From contig NZ_KB903368.1 of the NCBI RefSeq assembly GCF_000379665.1, positions 186,001 through 250,000 on the forward strand: 64,000 bases of DNA, read 5' to 3'. A program made the translations under genes and the position numbers. Position 1 is the first letter of the stretch. Each line of letters begins with the position of its first letter. Positions 1 through 8,981 of this stretch are shown here, in pieces. The notes under the pieces are model-generated. The model was not told the origin of the DNA and did no database searches. It saw only the letters and a program-made list of their open reading frames with translations. The DNA is from Butyricimonas synergistica DSM 23225 (lineage in GTDB: Bacteria > Bacteroidota > Bacteroidia > Bacteroidales > Marinifilaceae).

Positions 1-954
1 CAGGGACGTGTCTGTTTTCGGGTCGTGTTCTATAATGTCGAGAATCTATTCGATACCCGAAAGGATTCGGTAAAAGCGGACGGGGATTTCACTCCGCGGG
101 GCAGGCTATATTGGACAAAGGAACGGTATAGTCGGAAATTATTGCATATCTCGAGAGCTTTAATTGAGGCGGGAGGCGCAGTGTTGCCGTCTGTTATCGG
201 GTTGGCAGAAGTTGAGAACAGGCACGTGTTGGCGGAGTTAGCCGGGAAGACCGGGCTGGCGGATGGTGATTACGGGATTGTACACGCGGATTCGCCGGAC
301 GTGAGAGGAATTGATGTTGCGTTATTGTACCGGAAAGCGGATTTTAAGGAATTGCGTAGTCGTTTCTTTCCGGTAGAGTTGGAAAAAGGGGAAAGGACAC
401 GGGATATCCTGTATTGCGAGGGGGTATTGGGTGGAAGTGATACTTTACATTTTTTTGTTTGCCATTTTCCTTCCATGCGAGGGGGTGAAGCCCGGAGCGA
501 GTGGAAAAGGATAAAGGCGGCTTCCGTGGTAAAAGCGAAGATCGATTCAATACGGTTGTGTCATCCCGAAGCGAAGATCGTGGTCATGGGCGATTTGAAC
601 GGCAAGGCAAATACTCGTGCCCAGCAAGTGCTGAATACGGAAAATGCCGAAAAACGGGCGATTGTTTCCAGTCAGCTTTATAATACGGGATATTATTTGT
701 TAGGGAAGCCCTGCGGGAGTTATCGTTACCGGGGGGAGTGGCAGACGTTGGATCACCTGATTGTTTCCGGAACCTTATTGGATGGCTCGCGTGGTCTGCA
801 ATCATCGGTACGAATGAAGGTCGTGGCATCCGATTTTTTGTTGGAGGAAGAGAAAGGGAGTTATGGCAAACGACCGAAACCGACCTATCGGGGACAAAGG
901 TATATCGGGGGATATAGCGATCATCTACCCGTGTTCATTGATCTGCAAAAATAA
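1..954 (+). CDS. Endonuclease/exonuclease/phosphatase family protein (5' partial)
   Basis: The frame is open from base 1 and reads FRVVFYNVENLFD across the first internal start-like codon (GTG at 25), so the true start lies outside the window. The FYNVENLFD opening is typical of Bacteroidetes members of the EEP (DNase I-like) superfamily of metal-dependent phosphodiesterases. Further family marks are the metal-binding Glu in GLAEVEN, the MGDLN segment (GDxN type) and the terminal YSDHLPVF with the catalytic Asp-His pair. The fold therefore looks complete apart from the N-terminus, which normally carries a signal peptide. Substrate unknown; nuclease, phosphatase and sphingomyelinase-like activities all occur in the superfamily. 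It ends 149 bp before corA and shows no operon link to it. Confidence 0.85.
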   Translation, partial: QGRVCFRVVFYNVENLFDTRKDSVKADGDFTPRGRLYWTKERYSRKLLHISRALIEAGGAVLPSVIGLAEVENRHVLAELAGKTGLADGDYGIVHADSPDVRGIDVALLYRKADFKELRSRFFPVELEKGERTRDILYCEGVLGGSDTLHFFVCHFPSMRGGEARSEWKRIKAASVVKAKIDSIRLCHPEAKIVVMGDLNGKANTRAQQVLNTENAEKRAIVSSQLYNTGYYLLGKPCGSYRYRGEWQTLDHLIVSGTLLDGSRGLQSSVRMKVVASDFLLEEEKGSYGKRPKPTYRGQRYIGGYSDHLPVFIDLQK

Positions 955-990
955 AATTCGACAAAAAAGATTTTCCTGAAAATAAAAGAC

Positions 991-998
991 TATTTTTG
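991..998 (+). promoter_or_regulatory. Possible -7 box upstream of corA
   Basis: TATTTTTG fits the Bacteroidetes TAnnTTTG -7 consensus and lies about 105 bp before the corA start. No good -33 TTTG was found at the usual 19-21 bp distance, so this is a weak call. Confidence 0.3.
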
Positions 999-1103
999 TG
1001 CAAAATTCATAGAAAAAGATATGGACGATTATCATCAACGGTATTAATCTGGATAGGGGTTCTCGATAACGACCTCTATTCATAAAATGAAGGAGGATTT
1101 ATT

Positions 1104-2030
1104 ATGAGAACTTTCCTAAGGGGTAAAGTGGGGTTTGTGGAGAAAAAAGTGTGGGAACCTAATTGCTGGATTAATGTTATTTCACCTACTCAAGAAGACA
1201 TTCGGTATTTGCTTGACGAGAAAGGTGTTCCGGAAGCTTTTATTGACGACATCGAGGACGTGGACGAGCGTTCCCGTCTGGAAGTGGAAGAGGGATGGAC
1301 CTTGATGATTATGCGTATTCCTTTTAAATCAATTGATAACAGTATCCCTTTTATCACGGTGCCGCTGGGTATTATCGTGAAGGGGGATGTGTTCGTGACC
1401 GTGTGTTTCCATCAGACGGAGATGGTGCCGGATTTTATCAATTACGTGATTCGGAAGAATCTGGAAATCGAGAATAATTGGGATCTGGTATTTCGCCTTT
1501 TCCTGTCTTCGTCAGTTTGGTATCTGAAATACCTGAAACAGATCAATGCCCAGATGCACATGGCGGAGGTGGAGTTGGAAAAATCTATCCGTAACGAGGA
1601 ACTGCAACGATTGTTGAAAATTGAAAAGTCTTTGGTGTTCTTCATTACTTCCTTGCGGGGGAATGACAATCTGTTGATCAAGATGAAGACGTTGAAGACG
1701 CAACGGCAATTCTTTGATGAGGATTTGGTGGAAGACGTGGAGATCGAGTTGCGCCAGGCACAGGATTCCGCTCGTATATACAGCGATATATTGAGCGGGA
1801 CTATGGATGCTTATGCTTCCGTGATTTCCAATAATTTGAATATCGTGATGAAGCGAATGACAAGCATTTCAATCATATTGATGTTGCCGACGTTGATTGC
1901 CAGCTTGTACGGGATGAACGTGCCGAATTCCCTAGAGGAGAATCCTTATGGATTTTTGATTGTAATTATAATATCTATCTTGTTTTCCTTGTTCGGGTAT
2001 GCCTTTTTCAAGTGGAAGCATTGGTTCTAA
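1104..2030 (+). CDS. corA: CorA family magnesium/divalent cation transporter
   Basis: Inner-membrane channel of the CorA/Mrs2 family, moving Mg2+ (or Co2+/Ni2+) into the cell. The 308 aa length is usual for the family. Residues 1-240 form the acidic and helical cytoplasmic funnel, followed by two C-terminal membrane helices. The YGMN signature that forms the pore mouth is at residues 269-272, and the second helix ends in a basic KWKHWF tail. The start is supported by a good AAGGAGG ribosome site about 8 bp upstream, unusual for this phylum. It appears to be monocistronic; the next operon begins 145 bp downstream. Confidence 0.93.
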   Translation: MRTFLRGKVGFVEKKVWEPNCWINVISPTQEDIRYLLDEKGVPEAFIDDIEDVDERSRLEVEEGWTLMIMRIPFKSIDNSIPFITVPLGIIVKGDVFVTVCFHQTEMVPDFINYVIRKNLEIENNWDLVFRLFLSSSVWYLKYLKQINAQMHMAEVELEKSIRNEELQRLLKIEKSLVFFITSLRGNDNLLIKMKTLKTQRQFFDEDLVEDVEIELRQAQDSARIYSDILSGTMDAYASVISNNLNIVMKRMTSISIILMLPTLIASLYGMNVPNSLEENPYGFLIVIIISILFSLFGYAFFKWKHWF

Positions 2031-2175
2031 AATTAATTATAAAATTGCCGTTATTTTAACAAACTCTTAACGGTTTGACAATAAACTTTTGAAGATATTT
2101 GGTGTCTTAACTTTAGTGTCGTGAACGCCTGTGTACAAACGACACAATGGATAATTGTATGTAATAATTTTTAAT

Positions 2176-3255
2176 ATGAACAAAGGGTTAAAAAGAGTTT
2201 TACAGATAGGAATACCCGTTGTGGTAGTGGGTGTTATCTTAATCCCTCGTTTAGATTTTTCTTCAAAAGACGATTCCGGTGATCTTCCCCCGGTGACGGC
2301 ATCGAAAGGGGCAGCATCAAGAGGTGCATTGCCGGTGACGGGCATCGTGGCTTCCTTGTCAACTTCTTCAAACGGTATTCCCGTGACGGGAACTTTGGTC
2401 GCCAACGAAGAAGTCGAACTGGTTTCGGAAACAGCGGGAAAGGTGGTCGAAATTGCCTTCGAGGAAGGGGCTTCGGTGAAAAAAGGCGCCTTGCTGGTGA
2501 AAGTGGATGATTCGGATTTAAAAGCCCAGCTGGAGCGGTTGGAGTATCAGCAAAAATTGTTGGAAGCGAAGTTGGAGCGTCTGCGGGTGTTATTGGAACG
2601 GGAGTCTGTTAGTGTGGAGGAATTTCAGCAGTTGGAAACGGAATACAATATGAATTTGGCGGATATTGAGCTTCTGAAAGTAAAGATCAACCGTACTGAA
2701 ATCCGTGCTCCTTTTGACGGGCGGATGGGATTCCGCTACGTGAGTGTGGGAAGTTACCTGCAACCCAGCACGAAAGTATCGACTATTGTGGATAATTCTT
2801 TTTTAAAGGTTGAATTCGTTATACCCGAGAAATATACTGTGGGAGTCCCGTTGATCGGCAGAAAGATTACCTTTGAGGTCGCTGGGTTGGAGCATAATAT
2901 TAACGCGGAAGTTTACGCTATTGACCCGCAGATAAATGATCGGCATGCGGCTACTTTGCGTGCCCGTTACCGTAACACGGACAATTTGATGGCGGGAATG
3001 TTTGTCAAGGGACAATGGAGTACGGCGGAAGGATTGAAATTTATTCTAATCCCGACAGAAGCCGTGGTGCCCGAGATGGATGGCAAGCGCTTGTGGGTGA
3101 TGAAAAACGGGAAGGCAACCAGCGTGGCAGTGCAAACCGAGAGCCGGGACAACAAATTTGTTGAGATAACGTCTGGTATCCAGATTGGGGATACCGTGCT
3201 GACCGGTGGTTTGATGCAGTTGAGAGAAGGAATGCCCGTGAAGCTAAACAATTGA
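2176..3255 (+). CDS. RND efflux periplasmic adaptor (membrane fusion protein)
   Basis: Adaptor of a tripartite RND pump (HlyD/AcrA family) that bridges the inner-membrane pump to the TolC channel. I chose the ATG at 2176; an ATG seven codons upstream would add an unlikely MYVIIFN. Residues about 8-26 are an N-terminal anchor or signal segment. The lipoyl-like half-motifs (GTLVANEEVELVSETAGKV and EIRAPFDGRMG) flank a coiled-coil hairpin at about residues 115-170, followed by beta-barrel and membrane-proximal domains. Residues about 35-75 are a low-complexity linker repeating PVT/PVTG three times, which is odd for the family. First gene of the three-gene efflux operon, 21 bp before the pump gene. 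Confidence 0.93.
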   Translation: MNKGLKRVLQIGIPVVVVGVILIPRLDFSSKDDSGDLPPVTASKGAASRGALPVTGIVASLSTSSNGIPVTGTLVANEEVELVSETAGKVVEIAFEEGASVKKGALLVKVDDSDLKAQLERLEYQQKLLEAKLERLRVLLERESVSVEEFQQLETEYNMNLADIELLKVKINRTEIRAPFDGRMGFRYVSVGSYLQPSTKVSTIVDNSFLKVEFVIPEKYTVGVPLIGRKITFEVAGLEHNINAEVYAIDPQINDRHAATLRARYRNTDNLMAGMFVKGQWSTAEGLKFILIPTEAVVPEMDGKRLWVMKNGKATSVAVQTESRDNKFVEITSGIQIGDTVLTGGLMQLREGMPVKLNN

Positions 3256-3276
3256 AAATTTAAAATCTAAAATTAG

Positions 3277-6200
3277 ATGAGTTTATCTTCGACTTGTATA
3301 AAACGTCCCGTGTTGGCTACCGTGTTAAACCTGCTTCTGGTGATTGTCGGTTCCATCGGGCTGTTGTATTTGGGAGTACGCGATTATCCGAGTGTCGACC
3401 CTCCGGTGATTTCGGTGTCCACGTCGTTCGTGGGTGCGAATGCCGACGTGATCGAAACGCAGATTACCGAGCCGTTGGAGTCGGCGATTAACGGTATCCA
3501 GGGAATCCGTTCGCTGAGTAGTACCAGTCGTGACGGGCAGAGTCGGATCACGATAGAATTCGAGTTGGACGTGGATTTGGAAACTGCCGCCAATGACGTG
3601 CGTGATAAGGTTTCCGGTACTTTACGTCGTTTGCCTAGTGATATAGATCCACCCACGGTGTACAAGGCTGACGCGGATGCCCAGCCTATTTTTGCCATTT
3701 CATTACGAAGCGGACAACGTTCTTTGATTGACTTGAGCCGTTATGCCGAACGTTATTATAAAGAACGGTTGCAGACGATACCCGGAGTCAGCAGCGTGGA
3801 AATCTGGGGAGAGAAACGCTATTCGGTGCGTTTGCGAATGGACCCGGCATTGTTGGCGGCTTACAAGTTGACTCCGATGGACGTGCAAAATGCCGTGGAG
3901 AAAGAGAATATCGAATTGCCTTCCGGGCGTATCGAGGGGGATAACACAGAATTGACCATTCGTACGCTGGGGCGTTTGATGTCGATAGAGGATTTCAATA
4001 ATCTGGTGATCGCCCGAAACGGGCAACAAATCATCCGATTCAGCGATATCGGAACGGCAGAGGTCGATGCCGAGAATACACGGACGATTGCCAAACGGAA
4101 TGGCGTGCCGATGGTGATGTGTGCCTTGATCCCGCAGCCGGGAGCGAACTATATTGATATTGCCGACAGGGCATACGTGGTGATGGAGGATTTGGAGAAG
4201 GATTTGCCGGATGATATCGATGCGGCGATCGCTTTTGATAACACGGTGTTTATCCGTAGTTCTATCAACGAGGTGCAGGATACGATTTTCGAGGCATTCA
4301 TCATGGTGGTGCTGATCATATTCCTGTTTCTGAGAAGTTGGCGCACGACGTTGATTCCCGTGCTGGCAATCCCGATTTCCTTGGTGGCGTCTTTCTTTAT
4401 CATGTATATAGCCGGTTTCACGATCAATATTCTGACATTGCTCGCGGTGGTGTTGTCCATCGGTCTGGTGGTGGACGATGCGATCGTGGTGATGGAGAAT
4501 ATATTTACCAAGATCGAACAAGGGATGAGTCCCTTGCAGGCAGGGTTTAAAGGAGCGAACGAGATATTCTTTGCCGTTATCGCTACTACCGTGGTGCTGG
4601 TGGCGGTGTTCTTCCCGATCGTGTTCCTGGAAGGTACTACCGGGCGCTTGTTCCGGGAGTTCAGTATGGTAATTGCCGGGGCAGTCTGCGTGTCTTCGTT
4701 TGTGGCATTGACGTTTACGCCTATGATTTCCACGAAGCTATTGACCCGGGATGCCGCGAATAATTGGTTTTACAGGAAAACCGAACCTTTCTTCGAGGGA
4801 ATGACGAACCTGTACAGGCGGTGGTTACAGCGGTTTTTGAAAATACGTTACGTGTCTATTATCATACTCGTTGCTTCCGGGGGTGGGATTTATTGCCTTT
4901 GGTTGTTGATCCCGTCGGAGATGGCGCCTTTGGAAGACCGTTCCAACATCCGTTTAAATTCCGTGGCACCGGAAGGGGCTACTTTCGAGTACATGAGCCG
5001 ATACGCGGATGAGATTTCGACTTTCGTGGAGGATTTTGTCCCGGAGCAGGAGAAAGTGATCGAGTTTATCGGGGGTGGACAGACCAATCGGGCGAGCTTG
5101 CAATTGTGGTTGGTGGATGCGGACGACCGGGATCGTACACAACAAGAGATTGCGGATGAACTAGCCCTGAGAGTAAGGCAGTTTACCGGTGCACGTACTT
5201 TGGTTTCTCAACAACAGACCTTCGGCGGACGCCGTGGCGGTCTGCCCGTCGAGTATGTAATACAAGCAAAGAATCTGGAAGATTTGAAAGAGATGTTGCC
5301 CGTGTTCATGGATGAGGTGAACAAAAGCCCGTTGTTCTCGGCTTCCGATTTGAACCTGAAGTTCACGAAGCCGGAGTTGACCGTGAATATAGACCGGGAT
5401 AAGGCGGCGGCAATGGGGGTTTCCGTGCAGGATATAGCACAGACCTTACAATTGACGATGAGCGAGCAACGCGTGGGATACTATATCATGGACGGGAAAC
5501 AGTACCAGATATTGAGCCAGTTGGAACGTAAGGATCGGAATAAACCGAGTGACCTGCAAGGTATATACGTGAGAAATGCCGATAAGGAGTTAGTACATCT
5601 GGATAACTTGATATCGATCAGCGAGAGTTCTACGCCTCCGCAGTTGTACCGTTATGACCGTTTCGTGTCGGCAACCGTGTCAGCGGGGTTGGCAAAGGGC
5701 GTGACGCTTTCCCAAGGGTTGGATGAGATGGACCGGATTGCGGATCAAGTGTTGAATGATGACTTTAAGACTACCTTGTCCGGAACGTCGAAGGACTTCG
5801 TGGAGAGTTCTTCCAGTTTGATGTTTACCTTCATGCTGGCGCTGGTGTTTATTTACCTGGTGTTGGCGGCACAGTTCGAGAGTTTCCGCGACCCGTTGAT
5901 TATCATGTTCACGGTGCCTTTGGCATTGATCGGGGCGATGGTTGCCCTGTGGTATTTCGGGCAGACAATGAATATTTTCAGTCAGATCGGTATTATCATG
6001 TTGGTCGGGTTAGTATCCAAAAATGGTATTCTGATCGTGGAATTTGCCAACCAGCGTAAAGCGGCAGGCTTGTCCATGCGGGAAGCTATCGAGGATTCGG
6101 CAGTGGCTCGTTTGCGCCCGATTCTGATGACGAGTTTGTCGACCGTGCTGGGTATATTGCCGATGGCAATGGCTACGGGTGCCGGGGCGGAAAGCCGTAT

Positions 6201-6330
6201 AGCCATGGGTATTGCGGTTGTAGGTGGTATGGTATGTTCCACGTTATTAACGCTTTTCGTGATTCCCGCTATTTACACGTACTTGTCTGCAAAGAAAGTC
6301 CGGATAATAGAAGAAGAAATTGAAAATTAA
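3277..6330 (+). CDS. RND multidrug efflux pump, inner-membrane transporter (AcrB/MexB-like, HAE1)
   Basis: Proton-driven trimeric pump of the hydrophobe/amphiphile efflux family. Its 1017 aa length is standard. The N-terminus (SSTCIKRPVLATVLNLLLV) is the first membrane helix, followed by the duplicated porter domains. The central helices contain GLVVDDAIVVMEN, carrying the proton-relay Asp pair of TM4, and the C-terminal half has the matching GLVSKNGILIVEFAN repeat. The last helices end at about residue 1000. It sits between its adaptor and its TolC-family channel, so the operon encodes a complete drug or envelope-stress efflux machine. Substrate cannot be read from sequence. Confidence 0.95.
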   Translation: MSLSSTCIKRPVLATVLNLLLVIVGSIGLLYLGVRDYPSVDPPVISVSTSFVGANADVIETQITEPLESAINGIQGIRSLSSTSRDGQSRITIEFELDVDLETAANDVRDKVSGTLRRLPSDIDPPTVYKADADAQPIFAISLRSGQRSLIDLSRYAERYYKERLQTIPGVSSVEIWGEKRYSVRLRMDPALLAAYKLTPMDVQNAVEKENIELPSGRIEGDNTELTIRTLGRLMSIEDFNNLVIARNGQQIIRFSDIGTAEVDAENTRTIAKRNGVPMVMCALIPQPGANYIDIADRAYVVMEDLEKDLPDDIDAAIAFDNTVFIRSSINEVQDTIFEAFIMVVLIIFLFLRSWRTTLIPVLAIPISLVASFFIMYIAGFTINILTLLAVVLSIGLVVDDAIVVMENIFTKIEQGMSPLQAGFKGANEIFFAVIATTVVLVAVFFPIVFLEGTTGRLFREFSMVIAGAVCVSSFVALTFTPMISTKLLTRDAANNWFYRKTEPFFEGMTNLYRRWLQRFLKIRYVSIIILVASGGGIYCLWLLIPSEMAPLEDRSNIRLNSVAPEGATFEYMSRYADEISTFVEDFVPEQEKVIEFIGGGQTNRASLQLWLVDADDRDRTQQEIADELALRVRQFTGARTLVSQQQTFGGRRGGLPVEYVIQAKNLEDLKEMLPVFMDEVNKSPLFSASDLNLKFTKPELTVNIDRDKAAAMGVSVQDIAQTLQLTMSEQRVGYYIMDGKQYQILSQLERKDRNKPSDLQGIYVRNADKELVHLDNLISISESSTPPQLYRYDRFVSATVSAGLAKGVTLSQGLDEMDRIADQVLNDDFKTTLSGTSKDFVESSSSLMFTFMLALVFIYLVLAAQFESFRDPLIIMFTVPLALIGAMVALWYFGQTMNIFSQIGIIMLVGLVSKNGILIVEFANQRKAAGLSMREAIEDSAVARLRPILMTSLSTVLGILPMAMATGAGAESRIAMGIAVVGGMVCSTLLTLFVIPAIYTYLSAKKVRIIEEEIEN

Positions 6331-6369
6331 TATATCAATGAGTTTTGGAAAGAAATAAAACGAGTGAAT

Positions 6370-7734
6370 ATGGTAAAGCAAGGATTACGATATAAAAAAA
6401 TGATGATGAGATTAGCACTTTTATTGCTCATTTTCAATTTTCAATTTTCAATTTTCAATTGTTCCGCCCAAGAGCGAAAGACTTTGCCGGAATGTATAGC
6501 GCAAGCGTTGGAATCGAATTATTCCATCAAAATTATTCGGAACGAGGCGCGTATGGCGAAGAATGATTTGAATTATTCTACTTTTCTGCCTACACTGGAT
6601 GCAACGGCAAAGCAAAATCAAACTCGGAATGACTCGAAGACAGAGGATAATACGGGTGTCGTGAATAAAATGTCCGACGTGAAGACGGATAATTATTCCG
6701 CCGGGGTAGCATTGAATTGGCGATTGTTCGACGGTTTGGAAATGTTTACCACGCACGAGAAACAAAAGGAATTGTTGGCAATGGGAGAACTCGCTGTGCA
6801 ACAAGCGGTCGAGAATTTGATCGTGAACGTGAGTGCTGCTTACTATAACGTGTTGGTACAACATCATAAGTTGCAGGCAACTTTACATTCATTGGAGGTA
6901 TCTACCGAACGCTACGAGGAGGCGCAGGCGCGTTACGAGATCGGTAATCGTTCCGGTTTGGAGGCTCAACAAGCAAAAATCGATTTGAATGCCGATAGTT
7001 CAACTTACATGAAACAGAGAGAGGCGTTGAAAAGTGCCTATATCTCGTTGAACAAGTTGATGAATACTGATTTGCAATCGGTGGAGTACGTGCGGGACAC
7101 GATATTGCTGGGACCTCTTTTGTCATTGGGTGTACTGGAGCAAAAGACTTTGCAGGGTAACACGATGTTATTAATGGCGAAAAAAGACCAGAGAATATCT
7201 GCCTTGGATTTGAAAAATTCTCGTGCCGTGTTGTTCCCGACATTGGATTTTAATTCCGGGTATAATTATAATAAAACGGAAGCCCCGTCCTCCAATATTA
7301 CTTTGAACCGAACGAACGGTTTTTATTGGGGATTTTCGTTAAATGTTTCCATATTTAGCCGTTTGCAGAATCGCACGAAGATCAAAAATGCAAAAATAGA
7401 GTTGGAGAATACCGAACTTTCTTATCTGGAGGCGGAGAAAGAGACCCTCGGTGATTTGGCGTTATTGTATAATACTTACGAGAATAACCTGTTGATGGTG
7501 AATTTCGAGAACGAAAGTGCCGATGTCGCTGCCGCCAATCTGGATGCAGCTTTGGTAAAATACAAGATCGGTTCTCTGTCCGGGATTGAATTTCGAGAAT
7601 TTCAACGTAGTTATATCGATGCGGTCGACCGGAAATTATCGGCTATATACCAGGCAAAGGTATCAGAATTGTCTTTATTGCTGCTGAGCGGGGAGATACG
7701 TGATTCTATGATCGTAGAATACGTGGAGGAATAA
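6370..7734 (+). CDS. TolC family outer-membrane efflux channel
   Basis: Outer-membrane factor of the RND pump. The ATG at 6370 is preferred over the GTG two codons upstream; an ATG at 6400 is also possible. A signal peptide ends near CSAQE, and the mature protein begins with the family-typical LPECIAQALESNYSI. Two long helical OEP repeats follow (about residues 30-230 and 245-440) with typical segments such as GVALNWRLFDG and ALVKYKIGSLSG. Last gene of the operon, 39 bp after the pump. The signal peptide codons overlap four exact 7-bp repeats, so the gene could be switched off by slippage. Confidence 0.92.
   Translation: MVKQGLRYKKMMMRLALLLLIFNFQFSIFNCSAQERKTLPECIAQALESNYSIKIIRNEARMAKNDLNYSTFLPTLDATAKQNQTRNDSKTEDNTGVVNKMSDVKTDNYSAGVALNWRLFDGLEMFTTHEKQKELLAMGELAVQQAVENLIVNVSAAYYNVLVQHHKLQATLHSLEVSTERYEEAQARYEIGNRSGLEAQQAKIDLNADSSTYMKQREALKSAYISLNKLMNTDLQSVEYVRDTILLGPLLSLGVLEQKTLQGNTMLLMAKKDQRISALDLKNSRAVLFPTLDFNSGYNYNKTEAPSSNITLNRTNGFYWGFSLNVSIFSRLQNRTKIKNAKIELENTELSYLEAEKETLGDLALLYNTYENNLLMVNFENESADVAAANLDAALVKYKIGSLSGIEFREFQRSYIDAVDRKLSAIYQAKVSELSLLLLSGEIRDSMIVEYVEE
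6430..6457 (+). repeat. Heptanucleotide tandem repeat (ATTTTCA x4) inside the TolC signal peptide
   Basis: Four perfect copies of ATTTTCA, followed by a partial ATT at 6458-6460, encode the hydrophobic part of the signal peptide. Seven is not a multiple of three, so gain or loss of one unit would shift the frame ahead of the whole mature channel. Confidence 0.9.
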
Positions 7735-7741
7735 GCGTTGT

Positions 7742-7817
7742 ATTCCGAAAAAGTTGAAGAATTTTTGGAATTGATTCCGAAAAAGTTGAAGAATTTTTGG
7801 AATTGATTCCGAAAAAG
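7742..7817 (+). repeat. 32-bp tandem direct repeat, two full copies plus a partial third
   Basis: Copies at 7742-7773 and 7774-7805 are identical over 32 bp. A third copy begins at 7806 with the same ATTCCGAAAAAG and then diverges into the putative promoter of the ATPase gene. The array occupies most of the gap between tolC and the ATPase gene. Confidence 0.9.
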
Positions 7818-7828
7818 CTGTATTTTTG
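7796..7828 (+). promoter_or_regulatory. Putative promoter of the AAA ATPase gene (TTTG-N21-TATTTTTG)
   Basis: TTTG at 7796-7799 and TATTTTTG at 7821-7828 match the Bacteroidetes -33/-7 consensus with 21 bp spacing, 20 bp before the ATG. The -33 box lies in repeat copy 2 and the -7 box in the diverged third copy. Confidence 0.55.
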
Positions 7829-7848
7829 AGGAATACATTGAAAATGAA

Positions 7849-8976
7849 ATGGTCATGATTAAGCGAAGATTAGAAAATATTATTAGTGAAAAATTGTATG
7901 ACGGTAAAGCAATTTTGTTGATGGGACCGCGCCAAGTTGGGAAAACTACCTTATTGAAGATGCTTTTTACCGGACGGGATGATGTTTTGTGGTTGAACGG
8001 GGATGAATTGGATGTTCAACGATTGTTCGATAATGTTTCGGCAACCCGTTTGAAAGCCATATTCGGAAACAAAAAAGTGATCGTTATTGATGAAGCCCAA
8101 CGTATCGCGGATATAGGCTTGCGAGTGAAGTTAGTAACCGATCAAATACCGGATGTACAGTTGGTCGCCACGGGAAGTTCTTCGTTTGATTTGGCAAATA
8201 AGATGAACGAACCTTTAACTGGACGGAAATGGGAATACAAAATGTATCCGTTATCTTTCGGTGAAATGGTGGATGAGCATGGTTTGTTGGAAGAAAAGCG
8301 TATGATTCCTCATCGTCTGGTGTATGGTTATTATCCGGAAGTGGTAATGCATCCCGGGGAGGAACAAGAGATATTGCGGTTGTTATCAGATAGTTATTTA
8401 TATAAGGACATTCTAGCTTTAGACCAGATTAGTAAACCCGATAGTCTGGTGAAGTTATTACAAGCGTTAGCTTTTCAAATCGGATCGCAAGTTTCTTATA
8501 ATGAATTGGCTCAATTATGTGGGTTGGATTCCAAAACGGTCGAGAAATATGTGATTTTACTGGAGCAATCTTATGTAATCTTTCGGTTAAATTCTTTTAG
8601 CCGGAATCTGAGAAATGAATTAAAGTCAAGTAAGAAGATATATTTTTATGATAACGGAATACGAAATGCCCTCGTGGCTAATTTCAGCCAGGTGGAGAAC
8701 CGGACAGATGTCGGTGCCCTGTGGGAGAATTTCTTGATTTCCGAGAGAAAAAAGTTTTTGCATTACACGAAACAGTGGAACAATAGTTGGTTTTGGAGAA
8801 CGAAAGAGAAGACGGAAATCGATTTGATTGAAGAACGGGATGGGCAGATTATGGGATATGAATTTAAATGGAATCCGGGAACAAAAGTAAAATTGCCCCG
8901 ATTGTTTTTGGATACTTATGCCGGGAGTGATTTTGAAGTGATTCATCGGGATAATTTTGAGGATTTTTTAATCTAA
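7849..8976 (+). CDS. AAA ATPase with C-terminal DUF4143 domain
   Basis: P-loop ATPase of the AAA_14/DUF4143 type, 375 aa, a common bacterial family of unknown function. Walker A is GPRQVGKTT at residues 26-34 and Walker B is VIVIDEAQR near residue 80, followed by a sensor-like VATGSSSFDL. A winged-helix-like middle leads into the C-terminal DUF4143 part. That part ends with TEIDLIEERDGQIMGYEFKW, whose spaced Asp and Glu-x-Lys resemble a PD-(D/E)xK nuclease core. The ATG at 7849 fits the promoter; ATG 7855 is an alternative. Its stop is only 5 bp before the orphan fecR-like gene, so the two are probably co-transcribed, an unusual pairing. Confidence 0.88.
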   Translation: MVMIKRRLENIISEKLYDGKAILLMGPRQVGKTTLLKMLFTGRDDVLWLNGDELDVQRLFDNVSATRLKAIFGNKKVIVIDEAQRIADIGLRVKLVTDQIPDVQLVATGSSSFDLANKMNEPLTGRKWEYKMYPLSFGEMVDEHGLLEEKRMIPHRLVYGYYPEVVMHPGEEQEILRLLSDSYLYKDILALDQISKPDSLVKLLQALAFQIGSQVSYNELAQLCGLDSKTVEKYVILLEQSYVIFRLNSFSRNLRNELKSSKKIYFYDNGIRNALVANFSQVENRTDVGALWENFLISERKKFLHYTKQWNNSWFWRTKEKTEIDLIEERDGQIMGYEFKWNPGTKVKLPRLFLDTYAGSDFEVIHRDNFEDFLI

Positions 8977-8981
8977 TTGTT

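Noticed and set aside
3703-4521. Minus-strand open frame of 272 codons opposite the RND pump
   Set aside because: Fully inside the pump gene on the other strand; sequence is His/Gln/Arg-rich without motif.
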